Shown: positions 33,420 to 42,495 of the stretch, piece by piece
Layout: each line of letters opens with the position of its first letter
Position numbering within the stretch: the stretch's first letter is position 1
Assembly: GCA_903874055.1 (NCBI GenBank)
Contig: CAIQQR010000086.1
Location: 1 to 46,766, forward strand
Direction of reading: 5' to 3'
Origin: an uncultured Bacteroidota bacterium
GTDB taxonomy: Bacteria > Bacteroidota > Bacteroidia > Chitinophagales > Chitinophagaceae
DNA: 46,766 nucleotides
Notes under the pieces: model-generated
Seen by the model: the letters and a program-made list of their open reading frames with translations, nothing else
The model's database searches: none
What the model was told of the DNA's origin: nothing
Made by a program: the position numbers and the translations under genes

Positions 33420-34004
33420 ATGACTTCCTTTATATTAGCATCTGCATCTCCACGTAGAAAAGATTTATTGCTATTAGCTGAAATTCCCTTTGAAGTGATT
33501 GTTTCATCAACAGACGAGTCTTATCCTGATGCATTACCAATTGCAGAAGTGCCTGTTTATATTGCCAATCAAAAAGCAATTGCTGTTGCAAATAAAGTAG
33601 CAGAGACGCAAGAAAATAAGAATGCCTGTATTATTGCGGCAGATACCATTGTAGTAATTGATGATATGATTCTGGGAAAGCCAAAAGATAGAGAGGATGC
33701 CGTTTTATCGCTCACTAAACTAGCAGGTAAAACGCATCAAGTAATTACGGGGGTTTCCATTTTTTGGAAGAATGAAATCATTTCTTTTTCCGAAACTACC
33801 TTGGTAGAATTTCACAATTTAAGTAATGATCAAATTGTTTATTATGTAGATCATTATAAGCCCTATGATAAAGCAGGATCCTATGCAATTCAAGAATGGA
33901 TTGGGGTAGTTGGCATCAAGTGTATTCAAGGAGATTTTTACAATGTTATGGGGCTTCCTGTTAGCAAATTGGTTCAAAAATTAAAGCAGCTATCATTACT
34001 TTAA
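33420..34004 (+). CDS. maf: Maf-family nucleotide pyrophosphatase
   Basis: A 194-residue Maf protein, a nucleoside triphosphate pyrophosphatase that removes non-canonical or dTTP/UTP-type nucleotides and has been linked to cell-division arrest. It shows the signature ILASASPRRKDLLLLAEIPF (~4-23), then IIAADTIVVIDDMILGKP (~71-88), TGVSIFWKNEI and the C-terminal PYDKAGSYAIQEWIGVVGIKCI (~142-163). The PYDKAGSYAIQEWIG form suggests the dTTP/UTP-specific YhdE-like subgroup. It begins 3 nt after the UbiA stop and closes the five-gene run. Confidence 0.93.
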   Translation: MTSFILASASPRRKDLLLLAEIPFEVIVSSTDESYPDALPIAEVPVYIANQKAIAVANKVAETQENKNACIIAADTIVVIDDMILGKPKDREDAVLSLTKLAGKTHQVITGVSIFWKNEIISFSETTLVEFHNLSNDQIVYYVDHYKPYDKAGSYAIQEWIGVVGIKCIQGDFYNVMGLPVSKLVQKLKQLSLL

Positions 34005-34077
34005 TATTTATACTTAAAATAAAAACAACTGCTTCATTTGATTAGTAAAGTAGCTTGTAAAATTCAGTACTACATTA

Positions 34078-34482
34078 TTATAACCAGTTAAAAGCAATAT
34101 CTAATTCAATATCAGGATGTAAGCTTCTTTCTACTGGGCAAGTGCGCGCTACTCTTTCTAAAATCTCTTTTGTTTTATCCTCTAAATTTAATGCTGGCAT
34201 GGTTACATGTGCAATAATTTTTCCTATTCTACGAGGATCAGAGACCATTACTTTAGTGACTTCTACTTTCGCACCATCTAATACAATATCCATTGTTTGA
34301 GCTTTAATGCCCATGGTTGTAATCATACAAGCACCCAATCCAGTAGCAATTAAATCAGTTGGTGAAAATCTTTCCCCTTTTCCTTTATTATCAGTAGGCG
34401 CATCAGTTTCAATTGCGGAGCCACTTTGTAAATGTAAACAGGTAGTTCTTAGGTTAGATTCGTAGGTTACTGTTGCTGTCAT
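34078..34482 (-). CDS. OsmC-family protein (YhfA-like)
   Basis: A 134-residue OsmC/Ohr-superfamily protein. The two redox cysteines are C52 in TGLGACMITTMG and C115 in VARTCPVERSLHPDIEL, so it could be a thiol-dependent peroxidase. The spacing and the RTCPVERSL phrase are closer to YhfA/OsmC-like proteins than to the organic-hydroperoxide-resistance protein Ohr. Cytoplasmic dimer by family. It is monocistronic, convergent with maf (73 nt apart) and divergent from lipA. Substrate unknown. Confidence 0.9.
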   Translation of the reverse strand: MTATVTYESNLRTTCLHLQSGSAIETDAPTDNKGKGERFSPTDLIATGLGACMITTMGIKAQTMDIVLDGAKVEVTKVMVSDPRRIGKIIAHVTMPALNLEDKTKEILERVARTCPVERSLHPDIELDIAFNWL

Positions 34483-34546
34483 AGTATACTTTATTTTAAG
34501 ATTTATGATTTTGGTAAAATTACAATTTTATTCCCCTTAAGTCTTG

Positions 34547-34554
34547 TATTTTTG
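34547..34554 (+). promoter_or_regulatory. Putative -7 element for lipA
   Basis: TATTTTTG followed by CAAAG, an exact TANNTTTG match 18 nt upstream of the ATG at 34573. A T-rich patch at 34526-34530 could act as -33 but at 16-17 nt spacing, shorter than usual. Confidence 0.45.
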
Positions 34555-34572
34555 CAAAGTTAATTGAGCATT

Positions 34573-35496
34573 ATGCAAGAACTACCTATCCTGAATTCAC
34601 AACCAGCTGAAAGATTAAAAAAGCCAGATTGGCTTCGTGTTAAACTTCCAATTGGGGAAAGCTACAAACATGTAAGAGGATTGGTAGATAATCATAAATT
34701 ACACACCATTTGTGAAAGTGGTAATTGCCCAAATATGGGGGAGTGTTGGGGAGAAGGAACCGCTACATTCATGATTCTTGGAAATATATGCACTCGAAGT
34801 TGTCAGTTTTGTGCTGTAGCAACAGGTAGACCAAAGCCAGTGGAATGGGATGAACCTCAAAGAGTTGCCGAAGCTGTTTATTTAATGAAAGTAAAACATG
34901 CCGTTTTAACTAGTGTGGACCGTGATGAATTACCTGATGGGGGTTCCATTATTTGGTCAAATACAATCAAAGCAATTAAGACTTTGTCTCCTGATACTAC
35001 CCTTGAAACTTTAATACCAGATTTTAGAGGGATACAAGAACAAATTGATCGCATCATTGAAGCTGCTCCTGAAGTGGTAAGTCATAATATGGAAACGGTG
35101 GAGCGTAATACAAGACGTGTTCGTGTACAAGCAAAATATGATCGTAGCTTGGGTGTATTGGAAGCATTGAAAAAAGGGGGAAGAAGAACCAAGACTGGAT
35201 TGATGTTAGGCATTGGTGAAGAAAAACATGAAGTAATACAAACTATGAAGGACCTAGTAAATGTAGGTTGTGACGTTTTAACTTTAGGACAATATTTACA
35301 ACCTACTAAAAAACATTTGCCAGTTCAACGTTTTGTTCATCCCGATGAGTTTGCGGAACTAAGACAAATTGGCTATGAATTAGGATTTGATTATGTAGAG
35401 AGTGGGCCATTAGTTAGATCTTCTTATCATAGTGAAAAGCATGTTATAAAAGGATGGGGTAGAAGCAAATGGATGGAAGAACAAGTAAATAAATAA
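34573..35496 (+). CDS. lipA: Lipoyl synthase
   Basis: A 307-residue radical-SAM enzyme that inserts two sulfurs into protein-bound octanoyl groups to make lipoyl cofactor. Both [4Fe-4S] clusters are marked: the auxiliary cluster by C47, C52 and C58 ([12 protein letters not shown]), and the radical-SAM cluster by C73, C77 and C80 (CTRSCQFC). The C-terminal Ser ligand to the auxiliary cluster is in [10 protein letters not shown]. The ATG at 34573 is preferred over a TTG nine bases upstream, which would lie closer to the promoter. Its product would lipoylate the pyruvate dehydrogenase E2 partner of pdhB. lipB is not in the window. A long perfect hairpin follows the stop. Confidence 0.97.
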   Translation: MQELPILNSQPAERLKKPDWLRVKLPIGESYKHVRGLVDNHKLHTICESGNCPNMGECWGEGTATFMILGNICTRSCQFCAVATGRPKPVEWDEPQRVAEAVYLMKVKHAVLTSVDRDELPDGGSIIWSNTIKAIKTLSPDTTLETLIPDFRGIQEQIDRIIEAAPEVVSHNMETVERNTRRVRVQAKYDRSLGVLEALKKGGRRTKTGLMLGIGEEKHEVIQTMKDLVNVGCDVLTLGQYLQPTKKHLPVQRFVHPDEFAELRQIGYELGFDYVESGPLVRSSYHSEKHVIKGWGRSKWMEEQVNK

Positions 35497-35500
35497 GTTA

Positions 35501-35559
35501 AATACGATATCAAAAAAAAGGCCTGAAATAAATTCAGGCCTTTTTTTTGATATCGTATT
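35501..35559. terminator. Bidirectional terminator: 27-bp perfect inverted repeat
   Basis: The left arm 35501-35527 and right arm 35533-35559 are exact reverse complements, each made of an 11-nt AATACGATATC-type outer part, eight A (or T), and GGCCTGAA/TTCAGGCC at the top. The loop is five nt (ATAAA). It lies 4 nt after the lipA stop and 8 nt before the ROK kinase stop codon on the other strand, so it can terminate both transcripts. The GC-rich top plus A/T-tract is a normal terminator; the extra perfectly paired outer 11 bp is not required for termination. Confidence 0.9.
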
Positions 35560-35567
35560 ATTAGCTA

Positions 35568-36527
35568 TTACTCCCACATTAACGCAGAAGCACCTAAAAT
35601 TGCGGCATCGGATTCTTTTAAATGACTGAACAAAATCTTTACTTTATTTTCAAAAATTTCTATCACATTCGCTTCCATATGCTCACGTGTTGGCTTTAAT
35701 ATCAAGTCGCCAGCCTTGGTAAGTCCACCAAATAAAATAATCGCTTCAGGGCTGGAGAACATTACAAAGTTAGCCAATGACATCCCCAATATTTTACCTG
35801 TAAATTCAAATACCTCCTTAGCAACTTCGTCGTCTTGCTGAGCTGCTTCAAAAACATCTTTAGAGGTAATTTTTTCAACGGGGATATTGCGTAATAAACT
35901 TGGTCGATCAGTGTCTCTTAAAATTTCCATAGCAGATTGTGCAACGCCAGTGGCAGAAGCATAACTTTCTAAGGAACCTTTTTTCCCTGTGCCTGGGTGT
36001 AATCTTCCATCAGGAATTATAATAGTATGACCCAATTCACCTGCGAAACCATCGTGTCCATAAATCAATTGACCATTGGCAACAATACCACTTCCAACAC
36101 CAGTACCTAATGTGATCATGATAAAATCTTTCATGCCCTTAGCGGCACCATACATCATTTCCCCAACAGCTGCCGCATTTGCATCATTGGTTAGTTTTAC
36201 AGGCAGCTTGAATTTATCTTGTAACATTTTTGCAAAGGGGATTACGCCTTTCCAAGGAAGATTTGGAGCATACTCAATAGTACCAGTATATACATTACCA
36301 TTGGGTGCACCAACACCAATACCTTTAATACGACCTACACCACCCACTTTTTCAATTAGCTCACTTAGCTTTTCGTGTAATTCATCAATATAAGTATGCA
36401 CTTGTGCATGCGTGTTGGTAGCCATTGTGCTTGAATGCAATACATTGCCATCTTTATCTACAATACCATATTTGGTACCTGTTCCTCCAATATCAACACC
36501 CACTACATATGATTCCATTATGCTCAT
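35568..36527 (-). CDS. ROK-family sugar kinase (probable glucokinase)
   Basis: A 319-residue ROK kinase, likely phosphorylating glucose to glucose-6-phosphate. The ATP-binding phosphate-1 motif is VDIGGTGTKYG (~11-21). The catalytic Asp is in KLTNDANAAAVGE, followed by TLGTGVGSGIVANG. The ROK region GFAGELGHTII is present, but the usual zinc site CxCGxxGC is replaced: after PDGRLHPG the sequence reads TGKKGSLESYAS with no cysteines. The His of ELGH remains. An alternative ATG three codons in (36518) is equally possible. It follows the hexose transporter gene by 38 nt on the same strand, so import and phosphorylation are probably coupled. Cytoplasmic. Confidence 0.9.
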   Translation of the reverse strand: MSIMESYVVGVDIGGTGTKYGIVDKDGNVLHSSTMATNTHAQVHTYIDELHEKLSELIEKVGGVGRIKGIGVGAPNGNVYTGTIEYAPNLPWKGVIPFAKMLQDKFKLPVKLTNDANAAAVGEMMYGAAKGMKDFIMITLGTGVGSGIVANGQLIYGHDGFAGELGHTIIIPDGRLHPGTGKKGSLESYASATGVAQSAMEILRDTDRPSLLRNIPVEKITSKDVFEAAQQDDEVAKEVFEFTGKILGMSLANFVMFSSPEAIILFGGLTKAGDLILKPTREHMEANVIEIFENKVKILFSHLKESDAAILGASALMWE

Positions 36528-36565
36528 TTTATTTAATTAATCAATAGTAAAATTATTCAATTTAA

Positions 36566-38254
36566 TTAGTGACCTCCTTTTGCTTCTGCTTCTTCATAAT
36601 TAATTCCTTGCTTCTTTAAAATGCCTTTTACAGCAATGGAGAAGAATAAAATATAGGAAAAACATAAAACAGGAATCCAGAATGAATTGTGAATTCCGAA
36701 ACCAGGTGTTCCAGCGTTGGATGATTGTAAGAAGTCTGATAATTTACCTTGAATTGGAGGAATAATACCACCACCTAAAATCATCATAATTAAAAAGGCT
36801 GCACCTTGAGTTGTGTATTTTCCTAAACCTGCAATTGATAATGCAAAAATAGAAGGCCACATAATTGAACATGCAATGCCACCTGTTAAGAATGCATAAG
36901 TAGCCAAATCACCTTTATTGAATATACCAACAAGCATTGCCGCAATACCAATAATGCTAAAAATCATTAATGTTTTAGCGGGTTTATCTTGACTTAAATA
37001 GAATGCACCAATTTGAATAAAGATACAAACAATGTACATGTACAAAGGACTCATATCATATTGAGCAATACTATTAACACCAATGATAATACCAAATGCT
37101 ACTAATGGAACAATCAAAGTTAAAATCTTTTTAGTGTTGCTTTTAAATTCAAAAGCAGAGATAGCACCAGTCCAACGACCAATCATCATACTTCCCCAAT
37201 ACATTGAAATATAAGGTGCAATTTTTGAAGATGGTATACTTCCAAAATCTACTTGTTTTAATAATTCACCAAGGTTGGATCCAATAGCAACTTCTACACC
37301 CACATATACAAATAGTGCAAGCATACCTAATACCAATTGAGGATATTTCATGGCACCCCAACCGTTTTCATTTTTTTGTGCTGAGAAGTTAGCGTATAAT
37401 AAACCAACAACTACTGTTGCTAAAGCTCCAAATAACCATTTTAATCTAGTTGTTTCAATATCTAATTTTGTAGCATCCGTTAATGTTGTAGGATCAATTT
37501 TATAGCTATTGAAAATAGGTACAAACATTATTACCAAGACACCTGTCATGATTAATAACAATCTTAATGCTTTATTTGCTGGTTCTATTTTTTCCTCATT
37601 GATACCGGCTGGTACTTTTTTAGAAAAATGGAATAGGGCAGCAGCAGCTAAAAATAAGCAACCTGCAGCACTATATAATATTACCACTTTGCTTAAGCTT
37701 AATGCAGCAATTTGATCATCAGTAATTGCGGCAGCTGTGCCAAATAATGCAAAAGCAACTACAATGGGTCCAATAGTTGTTCCAAATGAATTAATTCCAC
37801 CTGCTAAGTTTACACGGCTTGCACCTGTACTTTCGTCACCCAATGCAATGGCGAATGGTTGAGCAGCGGTTTGTTGTAAAGAGAATCCTAAGGCTACAAT
37901 AAATAAGCCCACTAACATTCCGGTGAAAGTGTTGGCATTTACTGCAATGATCATTGCAGCTGCACCAATGGCAGAAAACAATAAACCATATACGATACTC
38001 TTTTTATAACCCCATTTTCCAACAAGGTCTTTACCCCCAAAAGCACCATAGGCAAATAAGCCTAAAGCGCCAAGGTAGTAGGCTAAGTAAAAGGCGAAGT
38101 CTACTAGCTGACTTTGGAATTGGTCTAAATTAAATTTGTGTTTACAAAAAGGGATAAAAACACTATTGCTTGATGCAATAAAACCCCAAAAAAAGAATAC
38201 CACAATAAGGGTAGATAACGCACCAGTATTGGTGGGCTGTTTAGTTTGGCTCAT
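36566..38254 (-). CDS. Sugar MFS transporter (FucP/GluP-like)
   Basis: A 562-residue major-facilitator protein related to the fucose/glucose/galactose proton symporters. The ATG at 38252-38254 (MSQTKQPTNTG) is chosen; a much longer in-frame extension upstream would run into the divergent glgA gene and has no transmembrane pattern. Family phrases include VVFFFWGFIASSNSVFIPFC (~16-35), FAFYLAYYLGALG (~52-64), and GFSLQQTAAQPFAIALGDES with RVNLAGGINSFGTTIGP (~130-170). Around 12 hydrophobic segments are visible, with an extended central part that makes it longer than E. coli FucP (about 440). It leads a two-gene unit with the ROK kinase and is divergent from glgA, with a 144-nt shared upstream region. 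Confidence 0.9.
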   Translation of the reverse strand: MSQTKQPTNTGALSTLIVVFFFWGFIASSNSVFIPFCKHKFNLDQFQSQLVDFAFYLAYYLGALGLFAYGAFGGKDLVGKWGYKKSIVYGLLFSAIGAAAMIIAVNANTFTGMLVGLFIVALGFSLQQTAAQPFAIALGDESTGASRVNLAGGINSFGTTIGPIVVAFALFGTAAAITDDQIAALSLSKVVILYSAAGCLFLAAAALFHFSKKVPAGINEEKIEPANKALRLLLIMTGVLVIMFVPIFNSYKIDPTTLTDATKLDIETTRLKWLFGALATVVVGLLYANFSAQKNENGWGAMKYPQLVLGMLALFVYVGVEVAIGSNLGELLKQVDFGSIPSSKIAPYISMYWGSMMIGRWTGAISAFEFKSNTKKILTLIVPLVAFGIIIGVNSIAQYDMSPLYMYIVCIFIQIGAFYLSQDKPAKTLMIFSIIGIAAMLVGIFNKGDLATYAFLTGGIACSIMWPSIFALSIAGLGKYTTQGAAFLIMMILGGGIIPPIQGKLSDFLQSSNAGTPGFGIHNSFWIPVLCFSYILFFSIAVKGILKKQGINYEEAEAKGGH

Positions 38255-38398
38255 ACATTCGTTAGTTTTGTCGTTAATCGAAAATCGATAGCGTAAAATA
38301 CTTAAAATATATATTAAAACTTCAATTTCTACCCTAAAAAAAGGGGGGTTGGTATTCTTGTTAGTATTTTGTAAATTGAAAGCAAATTCACGAATCCC

Positions 38399-39814
38399 AT
38401 GACGATTGTTCATATTAGTGCAGAATGTTATCCAATGGCCAAGGCTGGTGGGCTTGGTGACGTAGTTGGAGCACTTCCTAAATATCAATACAAATCTGGG
38501 GATCAAGCGATGGTTGTGATGCCCATGTATAAAACGCCTTTTCTTGAAAAACATGAATGGGAAGTACATTTTAAAGGCAATACCAATTTGGGGGCATGGT
38601 TTTTTGACTACACCATTATCAAATTAAAAAATAGTGCACTAGGCTTTGAATTGTATTTAGTGGATATCAATGGTTTATTAGACAGACCTAAAATTTATGG
38701 TTATACCGATGACAATGATCGTTTCATTGGCTTTCAAATTGCGGTAATTAATTGGTTATGTAGTTGGGCTCAACAACCTGATATCGTTCATTGTCATGAT
38801 CATCAAGCAGGCCTAGTTCCTTTTATGATGAAGCATTGTTATGATTATCAAAAACTACAAAACATTAAAACAGTATTGACTATTCATAATGCACAATATC
38901 ATGGGTCAATGGGTTGGGATAAAAGTATTTTAATTCCTAGATGGGATTTATGGAAGCGTGGATTATTGGAATGGAGCGGAAGTATTAATCCATTAGCAAC
39001 GGCTATAAAATGTGCGGATAAAGTCACAACAGTAAGTCCAACCTACATGCAAGAACTAAAAGTGCATTCCAATGGATTGGAGACTTTATTTGAAAATGAA
39101 CAATCAAAATGTGTAGGTATATTAAATGGTATCGATGTAGAGTTGTGGAATCCAGCAACGGATGCTATGGTGCCCTATCATTACAATGTAAAAGATGTAT
39201 TGGATGGTAAGCGAAAAAATAAGGAAGTGATTTGTGAGCGCTATCATTTAAATATGGATAAACCATTGATTGTATTTATAGGAAGATTAGTTGGAGAAAA
39301 AGCGGCAGATGTTTTGCCTGGTGCTATTCAACATGCTTTAGATAAAACAAATTGCGGAGCTAATTTTTTAGTAATTGGTGCAGGGGATACTTCGGTAGAA
39401 TCTGCTTTAAATTATTTGGTGCAATTATATCCTGGCGATTATAATACTTATATTGGTTATGATGAAAAAACAGGGCATGAGGCCTATGCAGCAGCTGATT
39501 TTTTATTGATGCCAAGTAGGGTGGAACCTTGTGGATTAAATCAAATGTATGCTTTGCGTTATGGTACAATACCAATGGTGCGTGATACAGGTGGTTTGCA
39601 TGATACAGTGGTGGATATGGGAGATGAAAATGGTTTTGGCATTCGATTCCTGCACGCAACAGAATCGGATATTGTATATTCCATTGAGAGAGCCATTGAA
39701 GTTTATAATGATAAAAATCGTATGCTCAAAATGATTCACCAATGTATGTCAATTGACCATAGTTGGGAGTCGGTAGTAGCAGATTATAAAAAAGTATATC
39801 AATCCATTGTTTAA
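38399..39814 (+). CDS. glgA: Glycogen synthase (GT5)
   Basis: A 471-residue GT-B glycosyltransferase that extends alpha-1,4-glucan from ADP-glucose. The N-terminal nucleotide-sugar motif KAGGLGDV is at residues 15-22 and HCHDHQAGLVP at 131-141. The C-terminal domain has FIGRLVGEKAADVLPGAI (~297-314) and the acid/Glu loop PSRVEPCGLNQMYALRYG (~372-389). Size fits bacterial GlgA (about 475). It leads the plus-strand carbohydrate run, 16 nt before glgC. The related protein at 7141 aligns with its N-terminal half only and lacks these motifs. An exact promoter is not clear in the 144-nt upstream gap. Confidence 0.94.
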   Translation: MTIVHISAECYPMAKAGGLGDVVGALPKYQYKSGDQAMVVMPMYKTPFLEKHEWEVHFKGNTNLGAWFFDYTIIKLKNSALGFELYLVDINGLLDRPKIYGYTDDNDRFIGFQIAVINWLCSWAQQPDIVHCHDHQAGLVPFMMKHCYDYQKLQNIKTVLTIHNAQYHGSMGWDKSILIPRWDLWKRGLLEWSGSINPLATAIKCADKVTTVSPTYMQELKVHSNGLETLFENEQSKCVGILNGIDVELWNPATDAMVPYHYNVKDVLDGKRKNKEVICERYHLNMDKPLIVFIGRLVGEKAADVLPGAIQHALDKTNCGANFLVIGAGDTSVESALNYLVQLYPGDYNTYIGYDEKTGHEAYAAADFLLMPSRVEPCGLNQMYALRYGTIPMVRDTGGLHDTVVDMGDENGFGIRFLHATESDIVYSIERAIEVYNDKNRMLKMIHQCMSIDHSWESVVADYKKVYQSIV

Positions 39815-39830
39815 ATATAAATTTTAGAAT

Positions 39831-41114
39831 ATGTCCCATTTTGCTAAAGAAACCGTTTCCATAATTCTAGGTGGTGGAGCAGGATCAAGGCTTTCTCCAT
39901 TAACGGCACGAAGATCAAAGCCTGCTGTACCTATTGCAGGCAAATATCGTTTAGTGGATATTCCAATTAGCAATTGTATTAATTCCAATTTGAATAGAAT
40001 TTTTGTATTGACGCAGTTTAATTCGGCATCTTTAAATCAGCATATAAAAAACACGTATCATTTTAGCGCTTTTAGTTCAGGATTTGTGGACATACTAGCT
40101 GCAGAACAAACGCCTGATAACCCAGGTTGGTTTCAAGGAACTGCCGATGCGGTAAGACAGTCTTTAAGACATTTAGACAAAATGGATTTTGATTATGTTT
40201 TAATTTTAAGCGGTGATCAATTGTATCAAATGGATTTTAGTGAAATGATAGATGCCCATAAGAAAAGTGGCGCAGCATTATCTATAGCAACGATACCTGT
40301 TGGAGAAAGAGAAGCACCAGAATTTGGTATTTTAAAGTCTGACGATGAAAATGTAATTACCTCCTTCATCGAAAAACCTAAAAAAGAATTATTGCCAGAA
40401 TGGACCAGCGATACGGGGGATACTATGAAAGCGAAGGGGCGAAATTATTTAGCATCCATGGGTATTTATGTATTTAATAAAGATATTTTATACAAATTAT
40501 TAAATGAAGTGCATGCAAATGCAACTGACTTTGGAAAAGAGATTATTCCAGACTCCATTGCACATTATAAAGTAATAAGCTATCAATATGATGGATATTG
40601 GACGGATATTGGAAATATCTATTCTTTCTTTGATGCTAATATTGCGTTGACTGATGAAATACCCCCTTTTAATTTATTTGACAGTGCACAAACTGTTTAT
40701 ACGCGCTCAAGAATGTTGCCTCCTGCCAAAATTAGTGGTACTCAAATTAATCAAGCAATTGTGGCCGAGGGATCTATCATTCATGCAGCTTCCATTACGA
40801 AATCTGTGATAGGTATTCGTTCCAGAATTGGAAAAGGGTCTGTAATTAAAAAAGCCTATATCATGGGCTGTGATTATTATGAAACAATTGATCAAATTAA
40901 TGCAAAAAATCAAAATGGGGCACCTATCTTGGGCATTGGAGAAAACTGTGTAATTGAGGATGCAATTGTTGATAAAAACTGTTCTATTGGAAATGATGTA
41001 GTGATAAGAGGAGGAGCACATTTGGAAAAGATGGACCATCCTTTGTATACCATTAAAGATGGAATTGTCGTTATTAAAAAAGGGGCAATTATACCTAACG
41101 GATTTGTAATATAA
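39831..41114 (+). CDS. glgC: Glucose-1-phosphate adenylyltransferase
   Basis: A 427-residue ADP-glucose pyrophosphorylase, which makes ADP-glucose from glucose-1-phosphate and ATP and is the committed step of glycogen synthesis. The N-terminal nucleotidyltransferase domain begins SIILGGGAGSRLSPLTARRS (~10-29), then PISNCINSNLNRIFVLTQFN (~46-65) and the catalytic LILSGDQLYQMD (~124-135). SFIEKPK and YWTDIGNIYSFFDAN (~246-260) are typical. The C-terminal left-handed beta-helix hexapeptide region carries VAEGSIIHAASITKSVIGIRS. The family is usually allosterically regulated; effectors here are unknown. It sits between glgA (16 nt) and the MFS gene (19 nt). Confidence 0.95.
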   Translation: MSHFAKETVSIILGGGAGSRLSPLTARRSKPAVPIAGKYRLVDIPISNCINSNLNRIFVLTQFNSASLNQHIKNTYHFSAFSSGFVDILAAEQTPDNPGWFQGTADAVRQSLRHLDKMDFDYVLILSGDQLYQMDFSEMIDAHKKSGAALSIATIPVGEREAPEFGILKSDDENVITSFIEKPKKELLPEWTSDTGDTMKAKGRNYLASMGIYVFNKDILYKLLNEVHANATDFGKEIIPDSIAHYKVISYQYDGYWTDIGNIYSFFDANIALTDEIPPFNLFDSAQTVYTRSRMLPPAKISGTQINQAIVAEGSIIHAASITKSVIGIRSRIGKGSVIKKAYIMGCDYYETIDQINAKNQNGAPILGIGENCVIEDAIVDKNCSIGNDVVIRGGAHLEKMDHPLYTIKDGIVVIKKGAIIPNGFVI

Positions 41115-41133
41115 TTTATAGAAAAGAAAATAT

Positions 41134-42468
41134 ATGAGTACAGCTTATACAGGAGAGAAAGTAAAACTAAGTTTCTGGCAAATTTTTAATATGTGCTTTG
41201 GATTTTTTGGAATCCAATTTGGATGGAGTTTGCAAATGAATAACATGAGTGCGATTTATGAATTTTTAGGAGCTAAGCCTGAGCAAATTCCTGGTTTATG
41301 GTTGGCAGCACCCATGACTGGATTAATCATTCAACCAATTATTGGTTATTGGAGTGATAGAACATGGCATCCAAAGTTGGGACGAAGAAGACCTTTCTTT
41401 TTAGTAGGGGCCATTTTAAGCTCGGCTCTTTTATTTGTAATGCCTAATTCGTCAACTGTTTGGATGGCTGCTGGTGTTTTATGGATTTTAGATTCTAGCA
41501 TTAACGTAACCATGGAGCCATTCAGGGCTTTTGTCGCTGATAATTTAAATGATAAACAAAGATCATTTGGATTCTCAATGCAAAGTATGTTTATAGGACT
41601 TGCCTCTTTTATTGCAGGCTACTTACCTCAATTATTAGTCAAGTGGTTTGGTGTTTCAAGACAGGGTGCAGTAGGGACCATTCCTCCCAATATTTTACTT
41701 TCATTTTATATTGGGGCAGCGGTGTTTTTTGTAGCTGTAATGTATACCATTATTAGAAGTAAAGAATATCCGCCTTCTCAAACTAATAAAGTTGAGCAAG
41801 CTGGTCCAAAAGAATCAATTGTCAAAGAAATAGTTGACTCCATTAAAAATATGCCAGTGCAAATGAAGCGTTTAGCACTCGTTAATTTTATAACTTGGCC
41901 AGGATTATTTTTAATGTGGTTTTATTACACCCCAGGTGTTGCAAGACAATTGTTTCATGGTGACAGCGATAGTGCAAATCAAGTTGTAAAAGATTTATAT
42001 ACCATGGGAGTTGAGCATGCAGGAGCAACCTCGGCAATTTTGAATTTAGTAACTTTTGGATTTTCATTCACTTTAGCATTTTGGGTAGGTTTGCTAGGTA
42101 AAAAATACACCCATGCAATGTGTCTTTTTTTAGGAGGTATAGGATTGATTTCGGTATACTATGTTCAAAATGCAAATTTTTTATATCTAAGTATGGGATT
42201 AGTAGGGATTGCTTGGGCATCTATTTTATCCATGCCTTATTCTATGTTGGCAGGATTCATTCCTGAACAAAAAATGGGAATTTATATGGGCATTTTTAAT
42301 TTCTTCATTGTACTTCCAGAAATTATTGCCTCCTTATTTTTCGGAAAAATCATGTCTACCTTTTTACATAATGATCGTTTAATGGCAGTGCAAATTGGCG
42401 GAGGCTTATTGATATTTGCTAGTATTATTTGTGTATTAATTATTAAAGAAGAAAAAACTAGTAAATAA
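41134..42468 (+). CDS. MFS transporter, GPH/SLC45-like (disaccharide or maltodextrin)
   Basis: A 444-residue 12-helix transporter of the glycoside-pentoside-hexuronide/SLC45-like group. Markers: FGFFGIQFGWSLQMNNMSAI (~22-41), PMTGLIIQPIIGYWSDRTWH (~65-84), LGRRRPFFLVGAILS (~87-101) and a WILDSSINVTMEPFRAFVAD segment (~118-137), all typical of sucrose/maltose symporters of this family. Its position between glgC and an exported GH13 amylase suggests it brings maltose or maltodextrins across the inner membrane. That is inference from context. Spacing to neighbours is 19 nt and 27 nt. Confidence 0.88.
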   Translation: MSTAYTGEKVKLSFWQIFNMCFGFFGIQFGWSLQMNNMSAIYEFLGAKPEQIPGLWLAAPMTGLIIQPIIGYWSDRTWHPKLGRRRPFFLVGAILSSALLFVMPNSSTVWMAAGVLWILDSSINVTMEPFRAFVADNLNDKQRSFGFSMQSMFIGLASFIAGYLPQLLVKWFGVSRQGAVGTIPPNILLSFYIGAAVFFVAVMYTIIRSKEYPPSQTNKVEQAGPKESIVKEIVDSIKNMPVQMKRLALVNFITWPGLFLMWFYYTPGVARQLFHGDSDSANQVVKDLYTMGVEHAGATSAILNLVTFGFSFTLAFWVGLLGKKYTHAMCLFLGGIGLISVYYVQNANFLYLSMGLVGIAWASILSMPYSMLAGFIPEQKMGIYMGIFNFFIVLPEIIASLFFGKIMSTFLHNDRLMAVQIGGGLLIFASIICVLIIKEEKTSK

Positions 42469-42495
42469 ACAATCGCATAAGCGTAAGAAAAAAAT

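Noticed and set aside
36076..36393. 105-residue open frame on the plus strand inside the ROK kinase gene
   Set aside because: Antisense shadow; Pro/Thr/Ser-rich pattern with no motif.
38255..38569. Upstream extension of the hexose MFS transporter to a 667-residue protein
   Set aside because: The extra N-terminal part has no transmembrane or family pattern and overlaps the divergent glgA start; the ATG at 38254 gives the standard N-terminus.
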